Shown: positions 1-11,151, counted from the first letter of the stretch. The stretch is 64,000 nt of DNA from Mesomycoplasma ovipneumoniae (GCF_024758565.1 NZ_CP079199.1:797501-861500); one strand, 5' to 3'. Made by a program: numbers and translations. The notes: generated by a model from the letters alone, not told the origin.

Positions 1-1483
1 TGTATTTTCCTTCAACTTCAGCGGATTTTGTAATTGTTTCACGGTAAGAAACTTGTGGTTTTCCAACACGTGCTTGCACGTTAAACTCGCGTTTTAGCCG
101 ATCAACAATAATATCAAGGTGCAATTCTCCCATTCCAGCAATAATTGTTTGTCCAGTTTCAGTGTCGGTTCAAGTTTTAAAAGTAGGATCTTCGTTTGCA
201 AGTTTTTGGAGGGCATTAGCTAGTTTTTCAACTTCAGCTTTTGAAAAAGGTTCAAGTGACTGGGAAATAACAGGTTCGGGAAAACTCATTCTTTCAAGCA
301 CAAAACTTTTGGACTTTTCCGAAATTAGTGTATCACCTGTTGTTGTGTCTTTGAGTCCAACAAAAGCACCAATATCACCGGTACGAACTTCATTGATTTC
401 TTCACGAGAATTGGCATGCATTGCTAAAATACGGCCAACACGTTCCTTTTTACCTTTAGTTGAGTTAATTATGTAAGTTCCTTTTGTCAGGCTTCCTGAA
501 TAAACACGGAAGAAAGTTAGTGATCCAACAAAAGGGTCGTTCATAATTTTGAAAGCTAAGGCAGAAAATTCTTCATTATCATCAGCTTGAATTGTAATTT
601 CTTGATCATCGCGAAAAGCTTTAACTGGTGGAACATCAAGTGGTGAAGGTAAATAATCAATGACAGCATCGATCATTTTCTTTACACCTTTGTTTTTAAA
701 AGATGAACCACAAACAACCGGGAAAAAATCACCACTAATTGTTGCTTTACGAATTGCTGCTTTTAGTTGTTCAACTGAAATTTCTTTTTCTTCAAGTAGA
801 TCATTAAATAAATTTTCATCATAGTCAGCAACAGCTTCAGCAAGAGCAAGTCGCATTATTGCTGCTTTGTCTTGTAATTCGCTAGGAATCGGAATTTCAT
901 ATTCAACTTCTTCTTTTTGACCATCGTAGTTATAAGCTTTCATTTCAACAAGGTCAATAATTCCGCTAAAATCAGATTCAGCACCAATATTAAGTTGAAT
1001 TGCCACGGCATTACCGTTTAATTTAGTGCGCACAGATTCAATTGAAGCCTCAAAATTAGCTCCAGCTTTATCCATTTTATTAACATAAACAACACGTGGA
1101 ACGCCATAATTTGTTGCTTGTCTTCAAACAGTTTCAGTTTGGGGCTCAACACCTGATTGGGCATCAAGAACAGCAACTGCTCCATCAAGAACCCGAAGTG
1201 AACGTTCAACCTCAACGGTAAAATCAACGTGTCCTGGGGTGTCAATTATGTTAATTCTTTTACCTTTTCAAAAAGCAGTTGTTGCCGCAGAAGTTATTGT
1301 AATTCCGCGTTCTTTTTCTTGCTCCATTCAGTCCATTTGGCTAACTCCATCGTGAGTTTCACCAATTTTGTGAATTTTACCAGTGTGGAATAAAATTCTT
1401 TCAGTTGTTGTTGTTTTTCCGGCGTCAATATGGGCCATAATTCCGATATTACGGTAATCTTTTAGTTCAAATTTTCGTGACAT
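1..1483 (-). CDS. fusA: Elongation factor G, C-terminus outside the window
   Basis: Translocation GTPase that moves tRNA and mRNA through the ribosome. The first 494 codons are visible; the family is about 690-700 residues, so the C-terminal third lies beyond position 1. G1 motif [10 protein letters not shown] is at residues 17-26 and G4 motif NKMD at about 135-138. In-frame TGA (for example 170-172, within the segment TFKT-W-TDTE) must be read as Trp. ATG at 1481-1483 is chosen because [12 protein letters not shown] is the usual N-terminus of the family. It is the third gene of the str operon, 12 bases after the rpsG stop, so it is probably cotranscribed with rpsL and rpsG. Identification is certain. 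Confidence 0.97.
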
Positions 1484-1495
1484 ATTTCTAAATTC

Positions 1496-1966
<471 letters not shown>

Positions 1967-2014
1967 GTTAGTCTCCTTTTAAAAAATATCGTATTTTATA
2001 GCTTTTTTAGATTT

Positions 2015-2434
2015 TTACTTTGAAGTTTTAGGTTTTTTTGCTCCGTATTTGGAACGACCTTGGGCTCTTTTTGCAACACCAGTTGTATCTTGAGTTCCAC
2101 GTACAATGTGATAACGAATACCAGGTAAGTCCTTAACTTTTCCACCACGAATTAAAACAATTGAGTGTTCTTGTAAATTGTGGCCTTCACCGGGAATATA
2201 GGCATTAACTTCAATTCCATTTGAAAGTTTTACCCTTGCAAATTTACGTAATGCTGAGTTAGGTTTTTTAGGAGTCATAGTTGCAACTCTTGTGCAAACT
2301 CCACGTTTAAAGGGCGAGCTAATTTTTAGTTCTTTTTTGTGCAAAGAATTATATAACATATTCAATGCAGGAACTTTTGACTTTCAAGTTTTCTTAACTC
2401 GGCAACCTTTTGCTAATTGAGAAATTGTTGGCAT
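2015..2434 (-). CDS. rpsL: 30S ribosomal protein uS12
   Basis: Decoding-centre protein of the small subunit. 139 residues. The start at 2434 gives [15 protein letters not shown], matching the conserved MPTI(N/S)QL start; an in-frame TGA after VKKT is Trp (KTWKSK). Motifs [13 protein letters not shown] and [11 protein letters not shown] (the streptomycin-site loop) are present. First gene of the str operon; the ribosome binding site AAAGGAAAA lies just upstream. The 125 bases between this start and the next gene are AT-rich and probably hold the operon promoter, but I could not place it with confidence. Confidence 0.97.
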
Positions 2435-2560
2435 TTTTTCCTTTAAATGAATGTTTTTTTAGGGTTATAACAACGGTATCAGTGTTATAAAAAAAATTGT
2501 TAAAATAAAATTTAAGTTAAATTATAGATACATTTTAACATTTTTTAAAAATATTACAAA

Positions 2561-2941
2561 CTAATTTTCAATTTTTATATTCCCTAATTGTTTTGCAATC
2601 TCATCAATGTTTGCATCTTGAGATAAAAGCTCATTTTTCTTTTCTTCATAAAAATTAATTTTTTCTGTTGACTTTTTATAAACATTTTCAAAAACAAAAA
2701 AAGAAGAAAGTGAGCTAACAAAACTAATAATTGCATTAATAAAAGCAATTGCAACAAATAACTTAACCGCAGTTGGATTAGGGTTTTTAGTAATTGCATA
2801 GGCAGATAAAATACCATTAAAAGCTGACATTAAAATTAAGGCAATGCTGCAAAACAAAAAAATACCCTTAGAAACACGTGCTTTTGCCGTTAATTTTATA
2901 ACATCAAGTTCAATTTTTGAAAGCAATTGTTCTTTATTCAT
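2561..2941 (-). CDS. Small two-helix membrane protein, DUF4231/SLATT-like, third of three
   Basis: 126 residues from the ATG at 2941, which follows AGAGGAAC at good spacing; an in-frame ATG further upstream has no such site and would run back through the preceding gene. Two hydrophobic segments (about residues 26-48 and 58-80) form a hairpin, followed by a charged coiled tail ending LGNIKIEN. The overall form, a helix hairpin between charged helical ends, resembles DUF4231/SLATT-type proteins, an assignment from general appearance only. It overlaps the preceding gene by 8 bases, so translation is probably coupled. No function can be given. Confidence 0.75.
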   Translation of the reverse strand: MNKEQLLSKIELDVIKLTAKARVSKGIFLFCSIALILMSAFNGILSAYAITKNPNPTAVKLFVAIAFINAIISFVSSLSSFFVFENVYKKSTEKINFYEEKKNELLSQDANIDEIAKQLGNIKIEN

Positions 2942-3470
2942 TAGTTTGTTCCTCTTTATTAATGTTAGTTTTTTGCTCTTTTTGTTTATTTTCAAGCGCT
3001 TTAAGAATTCCTAAAAATTTGCAAATTGAATTAAAAAGTTCAATTTGCAAATTTTTAGATTTTGCATATTTTCCTGTTTTTGTTTCAAATAAAATTATTT
3101 CAATTTTTAAAAAATCATTAATTTCTTGGTTGCGAATTCAGCGTGGTTTTACTAGAAAAAGGGCAAAAAGACCGTTAATAATTGAAATTGAAAGGTTAAT
3201 TCATAAGACAAAAATCGGTCATTGGTCAACTTTTGCACCATTTTCATCAGTTGAAATAAAAAAATTGGCAAAAGGTTCAAATTCATTTAATTTTGGTGAA
3301 GCTAATTTAAAAATACCCATTAAGGTCGAAAAAAATCCAAAAAAAATACTAAAAATGGAAACTGTTCAAAATAAAAATTGAAAAAACCTTGCTTTTACAA
3401 GCGTTTTTCTGTATAAAAATTTAGCAAATTCATAAGAATCTGAATCAAGTCGCACATTTTTTATAACCAT
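2934..3470 (-). CDS. Two-helix membrane protein, DUF4231/SLATT-like, second of three
   Basis: 178 residues (MVIKNVRLDSDSYEFAKFLY...). Contains four in-frame TGA Trp codons, so it is invisible to a standard-code search. Two hydrophobic segments (about residues 30-55 and 85-105) surround a polar loop, with a charged C-terminus rich in Lys, Glu and Asn. The start at 3470 sits directly behind GGAGGTAAAA. It overlaps the upstream gene by 10 bases and the downstream gene by 8, forming a tightly coupled trio. This member has the longest loop between its helices. No known function; the DUF4231 likeness is inference. Confidence 0.75.
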
Positions 3471-3961
3471 TTTTTACCTCCAAAAACTATTTTTTTAAGA
3501 ATTTTTATTTTTGAAACATCTTTTTTTTGAAAATAAAAATCAGAGATCAATTGATAGTCCTGTTCAAATTTTTCAAGAGTATAATTTGGATCATTTTGAA
3601 TTTGAAAATACAAATAACTTAGTTCTCTTTGCGCTTTTTTATATTCCTTATACTTCATAACTTCACGAAAAACAGCAAGAAATAAATTAATAAAAAAAGT
3701 AAGGCAAATAAAACTAGCCAAAACAATAGTTAGTCCAAGGTCATTAATAACTGATTTATTTTCAGATTTAATTAACTGATAACGATTAATTTCGGTTATA
3801 ATTACCCAAATTGCCAAGGAAATTACTATAATATTTGCGAAAAAAGTTATCCATTTAACAGCATTAGCACCATAATAAGCAATTTTTTGGTTTCTTTTTA
3901 GTCCAGCTTGTTTTGTTTGAATAAATTTTATAAGTTGTTCAACTGCTTCATTTTTATTCAT
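3461..3961 (-). CDS. Two-helix membrane protein, DUF4231/SLATT-like, first of three
   Basis: 166 residues, MNKNEAVEQLIKFIQTKQAG... Two strong transmembrane segments (about residues 35-55 and 76-96) with an N-terminal amphipathic helix and a charged C-terminal half rich in Tyr, Lys and Gln (YKEYKKAQRELSYLYFQ). This order, helix then TM hairpin then helical tail, fits the DUF4231/SLATT pattern better than its two partners do. First gene of a three-gene overlapping operon. In SLATT families such proteins are proposed to form pores, sometimes in defence settings; nothing here proves that. Confidence 0.75.
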   Translation of the reverse strand: MNKNEAVEQLIKFIQTKQAGLKRNQKIAYYGANAVKWITFFANIIVISLAIWVIITEINRYQLIKSENKSVINDLGLTIVLASFICLTFFINLFLAVFREVMKYKEYKKAQRELSYLYFQIQNDPNYTLEKFEQDYQLISDFYFQKKDVSKIKILKKIVFGGKKWL

Positions 3962-4072
3962 TTTATTCTCACTAAGTTAATGTTTTTATTAATTACAAAA
4001 ATTATAAATTATATCACTTAATGCATTTATATTTTGAAAAACGTGCCAAAAAATTAAAAATGACTGGAAATT

Positions 4073-4106
4073 AAACAAAGTTAGCATAAAAACGCTAACT
4101 TTGTTT
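4073..4106 (-). terminator. Rho-independent terminator after the permease gene
   Basis: A 13-bp inverted repeat (AAACAAAGTTAGC / GCTAACTTTGTTT) around an 8-base loop lies about 90 bases beyond the stop of the permease gene at 4198. AT-rich sequence follows. No other gene ends here on the minus strand. Confidence 0.7.
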
Positions 4107-4197
4107 ATTATGGTGCAATGTTAATTATTGAGACAAAACCACAAATTTTATTTAGCTACTAGCTAGTTAAATAAAAAGCTGAAATTTTTCAAGTAAA

Positions 4198-5850
4198 TTA
4201 ATTTACTAATTTATTTTTAATTGGTTTATATTTTTTTCTATTTTTTAAAAAATGACTAGTGACTTTAAAAATAATAGTAGAAAATATAATATACAATAAT
4301 GAGATTCAAACAAGATCTAAACTAATGCGACCAATTATGTAACCTGCTGATCTATCTGCAACAAAATCGCTAAAAAATGGCAATTTAATTGAAATAAAAA
4401 ACAGTATAAAGCTGACAATAAGAATAAATAATGATATAAAAATTCAATATAAATTTTCTTTTTTAAAGAATATTTTTTTGTTTGTATCAACGTCAAAACT
4501 TTGAATAGTCCCATTGTTTATTTTGAAATTTCTCAAAGTAAAACCAAAAATAATAGCAGTAGTTAAAAGTAAAATTATAGTTACTGTAATTGATGAAATT
4601 ATTGGTCAAATATTAGCAGCACCTCAATGATCTCCATAATCAATTTTTGGTGCCAATTCAAATCCTTTTTCTTGGAGTTTTGACAATAAATTTTGCTCGC
4701 TTTGATCATAAAAAAGATTTAGTCTTAAAGGTTTATTTTCATTTATTGAGTCAGCAAAAAACTGAGCTACATTTTGGTTAAATTCTATTTTATTTGGTTC
4801 ATCAGTTTCAAGAATTCCACTAATTTTAAAAGTAAAAAGATGATCTTTGAGAAATAAAAAATTAATATTTTCTATTTTAAAAGTTATTTCATCACCTACA
4901 TTTAAATTGAAATTGAAATTTTTACTTAAATTATTAATTAGACTTTGACTAGCAAGAATTTCGTTTTTATTTTCAGTAAAATGACCCGCTTTAAGCCTTT
5001 TATCTTTTTTATCAATATTAAAATTTTTATTAGAATGCAAGCCATAAAATGCAGAAACTTTTGGATCAACAGCATTTTCTGTATTTGAAGTTTTTACACT
5101 ATTGTATGCTAATTTTTTAACTAAAGATTCAAAAAACCAATTTTGACCTTGGTTTTGATTCAGAAATATTTTTGATTTGTTAAAAATATTTTCAACTAAA
5201 TTTTTATAGGAATCATTGGACATTAAAACAGAATAATCTAGATGACGATTAACAAATCCTACTGTTCCTGCAACCTTAAATTTTTTAGTATAAATTAATT
5301 CATTTTTATTAGTTGCGCGGTTCAATATTTGATATCTATAATCAATGTAATCGCCAATTTTAACTTTTTTTAAATCAGCATAATCTTGTGAAACTATTAT
5401 TTCGTCATTATTTTCTAAAAATTTACCTTGAAAATTAGTATAGTTTTTCATATCATTTTTAAAAAAATCATTGATTTCAACTGGCAAAATTTTAGTTGGT
5501 ACATAAGGGATGGGACTAGATGAGTTTTCATTCATAAAATCGCCGAAATCTAATTCTGATTCACCATTTGAAATATATTTAACAGATTTTAAGTTTTTTA
5601 TTTCTGAAATTTCGTTATTTGCAAACTCTTTGCCATTTTTTTTGACAATAGTTATTCGCTGATTTTGCGAATTATAAACGGGTAAATCAAAATTTTTACC
5701 AGCTTCTCATAAAAATAAAAAAAGTAAAATTGAAAAAATTGAAAAAATTATAAGGAAAAATGATAAAAATCAATTCTTTCGAAGATTAGTTTTTAAATAT
5801 TTTGAAAAAATTAATGAACTTATTAATTTTTTTTCATTTCCTTTTTTCAT
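4198..5850 (-). CDS. MacB/FtsX-type permease with large extracellular domain
   Basis: 550 residues. One transmembrane helix near the N-terminus (about residues 25-45), a long extracytoplasmic region of about 340 residues, then three C-terminal helices (about 415-435, 462-485, 500-530). This 1+3 topology is that of FtsX/MacB permeases, which couple an ATPase to work on extracellular substrates. Start at 5850 (MKKGNEKKLISS) is the first in-frame ATG after the intergenic gap. In-frame TGA occurs, for example at 4624-4626. No ABC ATPase lies beside it. It is a smaller relative in design of the giant permease at 58661-64000. Substrate unknown. Confidence 0.75.
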
Positions 5851-6299
5851 TAAATAACACCTTGATTTTGCTTATTTTTAGCCTTGTTTTTTTGTATTAA
5901 GCTCTGTTTTTATAACAAGTTTTCAAATAAGTCTATCATCATTAATTTACTAATTTGTAGTATTAATTTTTAAAAGAGCAATTAACAATTTAAAACAGAT
6001 AGTGTATAAATATATTTTTTTTGGGAGTTCTCACAATTTTGTGAGTCAAATTTTTTTCGTTATTTTACAAACTAAATTATACATCAAGTTTTTTAGAAAT
6101 GTAAAAAAAAACTTGTTTTTTAAAATTTTTGTGGTATAATGCAAAAACAAATAAGAATTAATAATTTTGCTCTTTCAAAACTTAATATTTGCTTGTATTG
6201 GAAAGTATTTTTTTGTTTTTGTCTTTAAATTTGCTTGACTTTTTAATATTTTTTTAATTAAAAATATTAAAAAAGTGCTATAATTTTAAAGCATTAAGC
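5851..6299. other. Intergenic region with divergent promoters
   Basis: 449 bases with no gene. It holds a plus-strand extended -10 (TGGTATAAT, hexamer 6135-6140), a 7-bp palindrome CTCACAA-TT-TTGTGAG (6030-6045), and a perfect AT palindrome (about 6240-6274, TTTTTAATATTTTT with its complement) just before a second plus-strand -10 TATAAT (6279-6284) 16 bases ahead of tRNA-Thr. The leftward promoter for the permease should also lie here but is not obvious. Confidence 0.55.
6279..6284 (+). promoter_or_regulatory. -10 hexamer for tRNA-Thr
   Basis: TATAAT 16 bases upstream of the first tRNA base. The expected -35 position falls inside the AT palindrome at about 6240-6274, so the promoter may depend mainly on its -10 element, as is common in mycoplasmas. 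Confidence 0.6.
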
Positions 6300-6375
6300 G
6301 CCATCATAGCTCAGTCGGTAGAGCACATCCATGGTAAGGATGGGGTCGCAGGTTCGATTCCTGTTGTTGGCACCA
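6300..6375 (+). tRNA. tRNA-Thr (GGU anticodon)
   Basis: 76 bases with encoded CCA. Arms: acceptor GCCATCA / TGTTGGC (one T:T mismatch at the fifth pair), D stem GCTC/GAGC, anticodon stem CATCC/GGATG with loop ATGGTAA (anticodon GGT), T stem GCAGG/CCTGT with loop TTCGATT. Discriminator A. Reads ACC and ACU codons. Confidence 0.95.
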
Positions 6376-6461
6376 TATCTTTTTGACCAATGATGCTAAA
6401 ATAAAAGCATCTTTTTTAATAATTTTTCAAATAAAATATTTGAAAAATTTAAAGGAATTGA

Positions 6462-7259
6462 ATGAAATCTGCTACTGTTTTATTTGTTGGTGATATTTTT
6501 GGCGCGCCTGGTATAGAAATGTTTAAAAATCAACTTAATATTTTGAGAAAAAACTATAATTTTGACTTAATAATAGTTCAGGCTGAAAATATTACCGGAA
6601 GAAAAGGGCTGAATAAAAGGGATTATTTGTATTTAAAAGAGCTTGGTGTGGATATTTTTACTATTGGCAATCATGTTTGATCCAATCCTGAAATTGCTTT
6701 AATTATTGATAATCCAGATATTGTTAGGCCGCTAAATATTGACAAAGAATATAGTGGCAAAGGTACTACTAAAATTTTAAAAAATGGAAAAACATTCAGA
6801 ATAACTTCGCTTTTAGGTGTAGCATTTAATAAGTTAGTCAAACCTTGAAATCACCAATTTGCTGATAATTTTTTTGATGCAATTGACAAAGTTATTGTCG
6901 AAGACGATGCTGATTTTCATATAGTTGATTTTCATGCTGAGACAACAAGTGAAAAAAATGTACTTGGAATTTATCTCAATGGTAAAATTAATGCGCTTTT
7001 AGGCACTCACACCCACGTTCAGACTTCTGATGCCAGAGAATTATCACTTGGAACACTTTTTATAACTGATGTTGGAATGACAGGTCCTGCAAATGATGCA
7101 ATTGGTGTAAAATTCCTTGATGTTTATAATAGAATTCGCTATAATAAAAGCACAAAATTTCAAACTTCGGACAATGATTGCCAATTTAATGCTGTTATTT
7201 TGGAAATAACTGATAATTTAAAAAACCAAAAAATTATACCAATCAATATTTATAAATAA
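6462..7259 (+). CDS. ymdB: YmdB-family metallophosphoesterase (cyclic nucleotide phosphodiesterase)
   Basis: 265 residues, the family's usual size. Dimetal-site motifs are in order: GDIFGAPG (about residues 10-17), QAENITGRKG (about 40-50), GNHVW (about 70-74, the W encoded by TGA), DFHAETTSEK (about 164-173), GTHTHVQT (about 186-193) and DVGMTGP (about 203-209). YmdB proteins hydrolyse 2',3'-cyclic nucleotides and influence RNA turnover in Firmicutes. Start at 6462 follows AAAGGAATTGA. The gene lies 86 bases after tRNA-Thr and may be read from the same upstream promoters. It converges on ychF with a 47-base gap. Confidence 0.9.
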
Positions 7260-7306
7260 ATTTTTTGATGTATAATTTTTTGGCTTTTTTTAAAATTTTA
7301 TTTGAA

Positions 7307-8410
7307 CTAATTACTTATTCGGAAATGGCATATTTCTGCATCTTTAATCAAGTATTCTTTTCCCTCAAGACGAATTTTGCCTTTTTCTTTAAGTGCTTTT
7401 TCGCTTTTGAACTCGATAAAATCCTCATATGCAATAATTTCAACTCTTATGAATTTTTTAACAAAATCAGAGTGAATAATCCCACTACAATCAACAGCGG
7501 TTGTATTTTTCCTAAATATTCATGAGCGAACTTCTTTCTTTCCAACAGTAAAAAAAGTTGCTAAGTCAAGTAGTTTAAAACTATTAAGAACAAGAAAATC
7601 AAGAGATGACTTCTCAAGTCCAAATTCTTGTAAAAAGAGTTGTTTTTCCTCTTGATCAAGTTGGGAAATTTCGTGTTCTAAGGCAACACAAATTGGGATT
7701 AAAATTGCATTTTCTTTTTCAAGATATGTTTTAAGTTCAGAAAAATATGGATTTTTCAAGGGATCGCTAACAGATTTTTGATCAATGTTAGCAACATATA
7801 AAATTGGTTTTATACTTAAAAGTTGCCAATTTTTGATTATTTGACGCTCATCATTGTCTAAAGCTAAATCACGTAATGATTTATCTTTTTGCAAATGATC
7901 TTTTGCTTTTTTAGCAAGTTCAAATTCAATTTTTGCTTGTTTGTCGTTTGTGTTGTTGATTTTTTTACTAAGTCGGGCAATAATTGACTCAATTGAACTT
8001 AAATCGGCAAGAATTAGCTCTAAATTTATCGTTTGGATGTCAAAAATAGGATTAACTTGATTGTTAACATGAATTATTTTTGAATCATCAAAACAGCGAA
8101 CAACATGAACTAAACAATCAACATTTCGAATATTTTCGAGAAATTTATTACCTAATCCTTCGCCCAGTGAAGCTCCTTTTATTAAACCAGCAATATCGAC
8201 AAAAGAGTAAGTAGAAAATACAATTTTATTTGGTTTAACAATATCGGCTAAATTAATTAGTCTTGGATCACGTATTTCAACAGTTGCAATGTTTGAGTCT
8301 ATTGTTGCAAAGGGATAATTAGCAATTTCAACATTAATTTTTGTCAGTGCTGAAAAAAGCGACGATTTTCCGACATTAGGAAGTCCAATAAGACCTGCTT
8401 TTAGATTCAT
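7307..8410 (-). CDS. ychF: Redox-regulated ATPase/GTPase YchF (Obg family)
   Basis: 367 residues, full family length. P-loop GLPNVGKSS at residues 8-16; the G3 region reads [20 protein letters not shown] (about 72-91). The NKxD position reads NIDQKS, as expected of YchF, which prefers ATP. The C-terminal TGS-type domain carries KKEVRSWIFRKN, where W is TGA at 7520-7522, and ends in CHFRISN. It binds ribosomes and takes part in translation and stress control. Start at 8410 ([11 protein letters not shown]) is the canonical N-terminus. It sits just downstream of rpsR (15 bases), so may be cotranscribed with rpsF-ssb-rpsR. Confidence 0.96.
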
Positions 8411-8425
8411 ATTATATTTTTATAA

Positions 8426-8689
8426 TTAAACTCGAGTTTTATCGTAACTTCCACGGATTCTATCACCAACAAACGGAAGTAAAGCGACAAAACGTGCTCT
8501 TTTAATTGCTAGTGATAATTTACGTTGGTGTTTTGCGCAATTACCTGTAATTCGTGAAGGTTGAATTTTTCCAAAAGAGTTAATATAACGTTGAAGCACT
8601 TCAATTGATTTATAGTCAATGTAAGAAAGTTTAGCTTCACAAAATTGGCACACTTTTTTTTTGAATTTTTTAGCGTATTTTTTGTTCAT
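8426..8689 (-). CDS. rpsR: 30S ribosomal protein bS18
   Basis: 87 residues. The CQFCEAK N-terminal segment and the core [14 protein letters not shown]...[18 protein letters not shown] are diagnostic. It binds bS6 in the platform of the small subunit, matching its place in the rpsF-ssb-rpsR operon. Start at 8689 follows an AAAGGAATGC-like site. Confidence 0.96.
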   Translation of the reverse strand: MNKKYAKKFKKKVCQFCEAKLSYIDYKSIEVLQRYINSFGKIQPSRITGNCAKHQRKLSLAIKRARFVALLPFVGDRIRGSYDKTRV

Positions 8690-8709
8690 TTTTGCATTCC
8701 TTTTTAATT

Positions 8710-9258
8710 TTATTTGTTAGGATCAAGATCATCAATTTCTCAATCAGCAAATGGATCGTTATCTTCACCAGTAATTTCAATATTAGTTTCATCAAAATTT
8801 ACTGAGGGTTCTGTTTGAAAAATATTATCGTCATGAAATGATCTTTTATTATTTTGGGGAAGTTGAAAATCATCAAATATTGGTTCAAAAGTTGGTTCAC
8901 TAACTTTTTGAGCTAATTTTTGACGACGTTTTTCTAATTGTTCTTTAGTTTCTAATAAATGAAAGTTCTCAACATTTACTTCATAATTAGTAAGATAATT
9001 TGTTGTATTTGACATAACACGATAAGATTGTAAAGAACCTTCGATTGCTATCAAACTTCCTATGGTAATTAGTTTGTCTAGCGATGTTGCATTTTGTCGT
9101 CAAGCAACTACGGGAATAAAATCAGTAATTGTAGGCGAATCTTGATTATATTTTCGTCTATCAATTGCTAAGTTAAATCGAATAAAATTAACATTTGACT
9201 TTGCTGTCATAAGTACAGGTTTAGAAGAAACGCGCCCAATTAAAATAATTCGATTCAT
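8710..9258 (-). CDS. ssb: Single-stranded DNA-binding protein
   Basis: 182 residues. N-terminal OB-fold begins [14 protein letters not shown] and contains FIPVVAWRQNA (W encoded by TGA). A long acidic, Gln/Asn-rich tail ends [19 protein letters not shown]. The usual SSB C-terminal tip (DDDIPF) is replaced by an acidic end with PFADW about 12 residues inside, so partner docking may differ. Start at 9258 is the canonical MNR. Lies between rpsF and rpsR, the widespread bacterial order. Confidence 0.94.
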
Positions 9259-9312
9259 AATTATTTTTATAGTTTTTACCTATTTTTATTTATTGACTAA
9301 AAAAGATAAAAA

Positions 9313-9906
9313 CTACTGTGATTCCTGCACTTTTTTAGCATTATCAACAGCAGTTTCTGACTGGTTTGTTGATGAATTTGAAGTTTTTCCGCGTTGAGGT
9401 GAGTTAGCCTTATCTGATGGTTGTTGGGCAAAACCCTGTTTTGCACCACCTTGAGCATTAGGTCTAAAATTTCGACGTTGAAAAGGTTTATCAGTTTTTT
9501 CTGCTTGGTTAGGTGAGTTTTGGTCTTGACGAGTTCGTGGTGCTGATTTGAAATTAGGTCTATCTGAATGATCACGTCTTGCATTTGTTTTTTTATGGCG
9601 ATCAGTATTTTTTGGTTTTTGGTTAAAACCTTTTTCAGAGTCAAGGTTAATTATCAAGTATCGTCAAATTGATTTGGTAATATTTGCACGACGAACAAAT
9701 TCTTCAATTAAATTAGCAGGCGAATCAAGATTAATTAAAAAATATTGTGCGGTTTTTGATTTTTTAATAGGGTAAGCAAGACTTGAATTTTCAAGCTTAA
9801 CAAGTTTGTATGACGAATTTTGACTAAAAGTAGTAGACAACAAATTTTCTAATATTGTAGCTTCTGCTTTTGGGTCTAAAATTGTCATTATTTCATATTT
9901 TGGCAT
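9313..9906 (-). CDS. rpsF: 30S ribosomal protein bS6 with long basic low-complexity tail
   Basis: 197 residues, against about 95-100 for typical bS6. Residues 1-95 are the bS6 fold (MPKYEIMTILDPKAEA ... VRRANITKSIWRYLIINLD; W is TGA). The remaining 100 residues are disordered-looking, rich in Asn, Gln, Lys, Arg and Ser (KTNARRDHSDRPNFKSAPR). Start at 9906 follows AAGGAGAATTAAT. Long charged bS6 tails occur in several mycoplasmas; their role is not known to me. First gene of the rpsF-ssb-rpsR operon. Confidence 0.93.
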
Positions 9907-10062
9907 ATTAATTCTCCTTATGGGCTTGTGGGTTATAAAAATAACCAAGGATGTTTTACTAAATTTAAAACTAGTTTAAAATTATAACATAAAAAACTAA
10001 AAAAATAAAAAAATTAACTAAAATAATTTAGTTAATTTTTCTTGATCTAATTATATTATATA

Positions 10063-10139
10063 TGGCGCGCCCGGAAGGAGTCGAACCCTCAACCTCTTGG
10101 GCCGTAACCAAACACTCTGTCCAATTGAGCTACGGGCGC
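10063..10139 (-). tRNA. tRNA-Arg (ACG anticodon)
   Basis: 77 bases with encoded CCA. Acceptor GCGCCCG/CGGGCGC, D stem GCTC/GAGT, anticodon loop TTACGGC (anticodon ACG, wobble A expected to become inosine), T loop TTCGACT. Reads CGN codons. The next tRNA lies 9 bases upstream on the same strand. Confidence 0.95.
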
Positions 10140-10148
10140 ATTACATTT

Positions 10149-10223
10149 TGGAGGCACCAACCGGACTCGAACCGGTACATCAAGGTGTTGCAGACCTATG
10201 CCTTACCATTTGGCTATGGTGCC
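10149..10223 (-). tRNA. tRNA-Cys (GCA anticodon)
   Basis: 75 bases with encoded CCA. Acceptor GGCACCA/TGGTGCC, short D stem GCC/GGC, anticodon loop CTGCAAC (anticodon GCA), T stem ACCGG/CCGGT with loop TTCGAGT. First of a two-tRNA minus-strand cluster with tRNA-Arg. Confidence 0.95.
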
Positions 10224-10329
10224 ATTGCCTAAAAACCATCATATATAATTATAGCAGATTTTAATTTAAAACAAAGAAATTTTTCATTTTTTTGTTTTTC
10301 TAGAAAATAGTTTGCCTTAAAATACCAAA

Positions 10330-11151
10330 CTATTTTTCGGATTCTTGTTGTGCAAGTATTTGAGTTAAAAGCTTAATTAATTCTTGTTTTTTTAACTGTT
10401 CAAAACCGGAAATTTCTAATTTTTGGGCAATTTCGTGTAATTGTGCTAATTCTAATTTTTCAAGTGCAATTTTTATTTTTTCTTCTTTTGTTTGAGGTTT
10501 GTTTTGAGTTTCTTGGGTTTGTGTGTTTTCAGGGTTATTTGCTTGTTGTGAATTCATCGGATTTTGATGTCCTAAGTCAAAAATATTCATAAATTCAGAA
10601 AATGCTTTAGGATCTTTTTTCATTTCATCAATACGTTTTTCAATAATGACTAATGTGCGAGAAAGTTTGAATATTGACTTAATTTTAAGCACTTTTGTAT
10701 AGAAAAATGGAATTAAAATAAAAATTAGCCCAATAAGAATTACTTGAATAGTTAATATTGCGGCAAAATTTTGACTATTAAGGCTTAAATTTCCAATTAT
10801 TACTACTGTTGAATTTATAATTGAAATAGCAGCGCTGGAAAATGAGACGAACGCGAAAAAAAAGGAACGATCGCCAATAGGTGTAAAATCTTTTGCTTTA
10901 TATGATGTAAAAACAGAATATACATAAAAAAATAAATTTGCACCAGTAAATAAAATTGATAAAATTGATAAAGCTCGACCAATATTTTTAATATCTAAGT
11001 CTAAAAAAAGTTGAACACTTAAAAAAACACTTAGCAAAAGGAGTAACACCGGATAAGAAAAAATTCAAATTCGGTATTGCTTTTTTTCATTTTTTCACAA
11101 CTCTGCCACTGATGGAACTTTATTTTTTCCAAATGGATTTTCTCAAACCAT
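10330..11151 (-). CDS. Multi-pass membrane protein with C-terminal Rho-N/SAP-like helices
   Basis: 273 residues from the ATG at 11151, directly behind GGAGGGTGT; two in-frame TGA codons near the N-terminus (VAELW, YRIW) hide this start in standard-code searches. About four hydrophobic segments lie between residues 25 and 175. A Gln/Asn/Pro-rich linker follows, then a C-terminal helical segment, LEKLELAQLHEIAQKLEISG...LKKQELIKLL, which closely resembles the Rho N-terminal/SAP-like fold (LxxLxLxELxELAKxLxIxGxxxLxKxELIxxL). Such folds bind nucleic acid or protein. A membrane anchor joined to such a domain is known in mycoplasmas, without a proven role. Confidence 0.75.
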
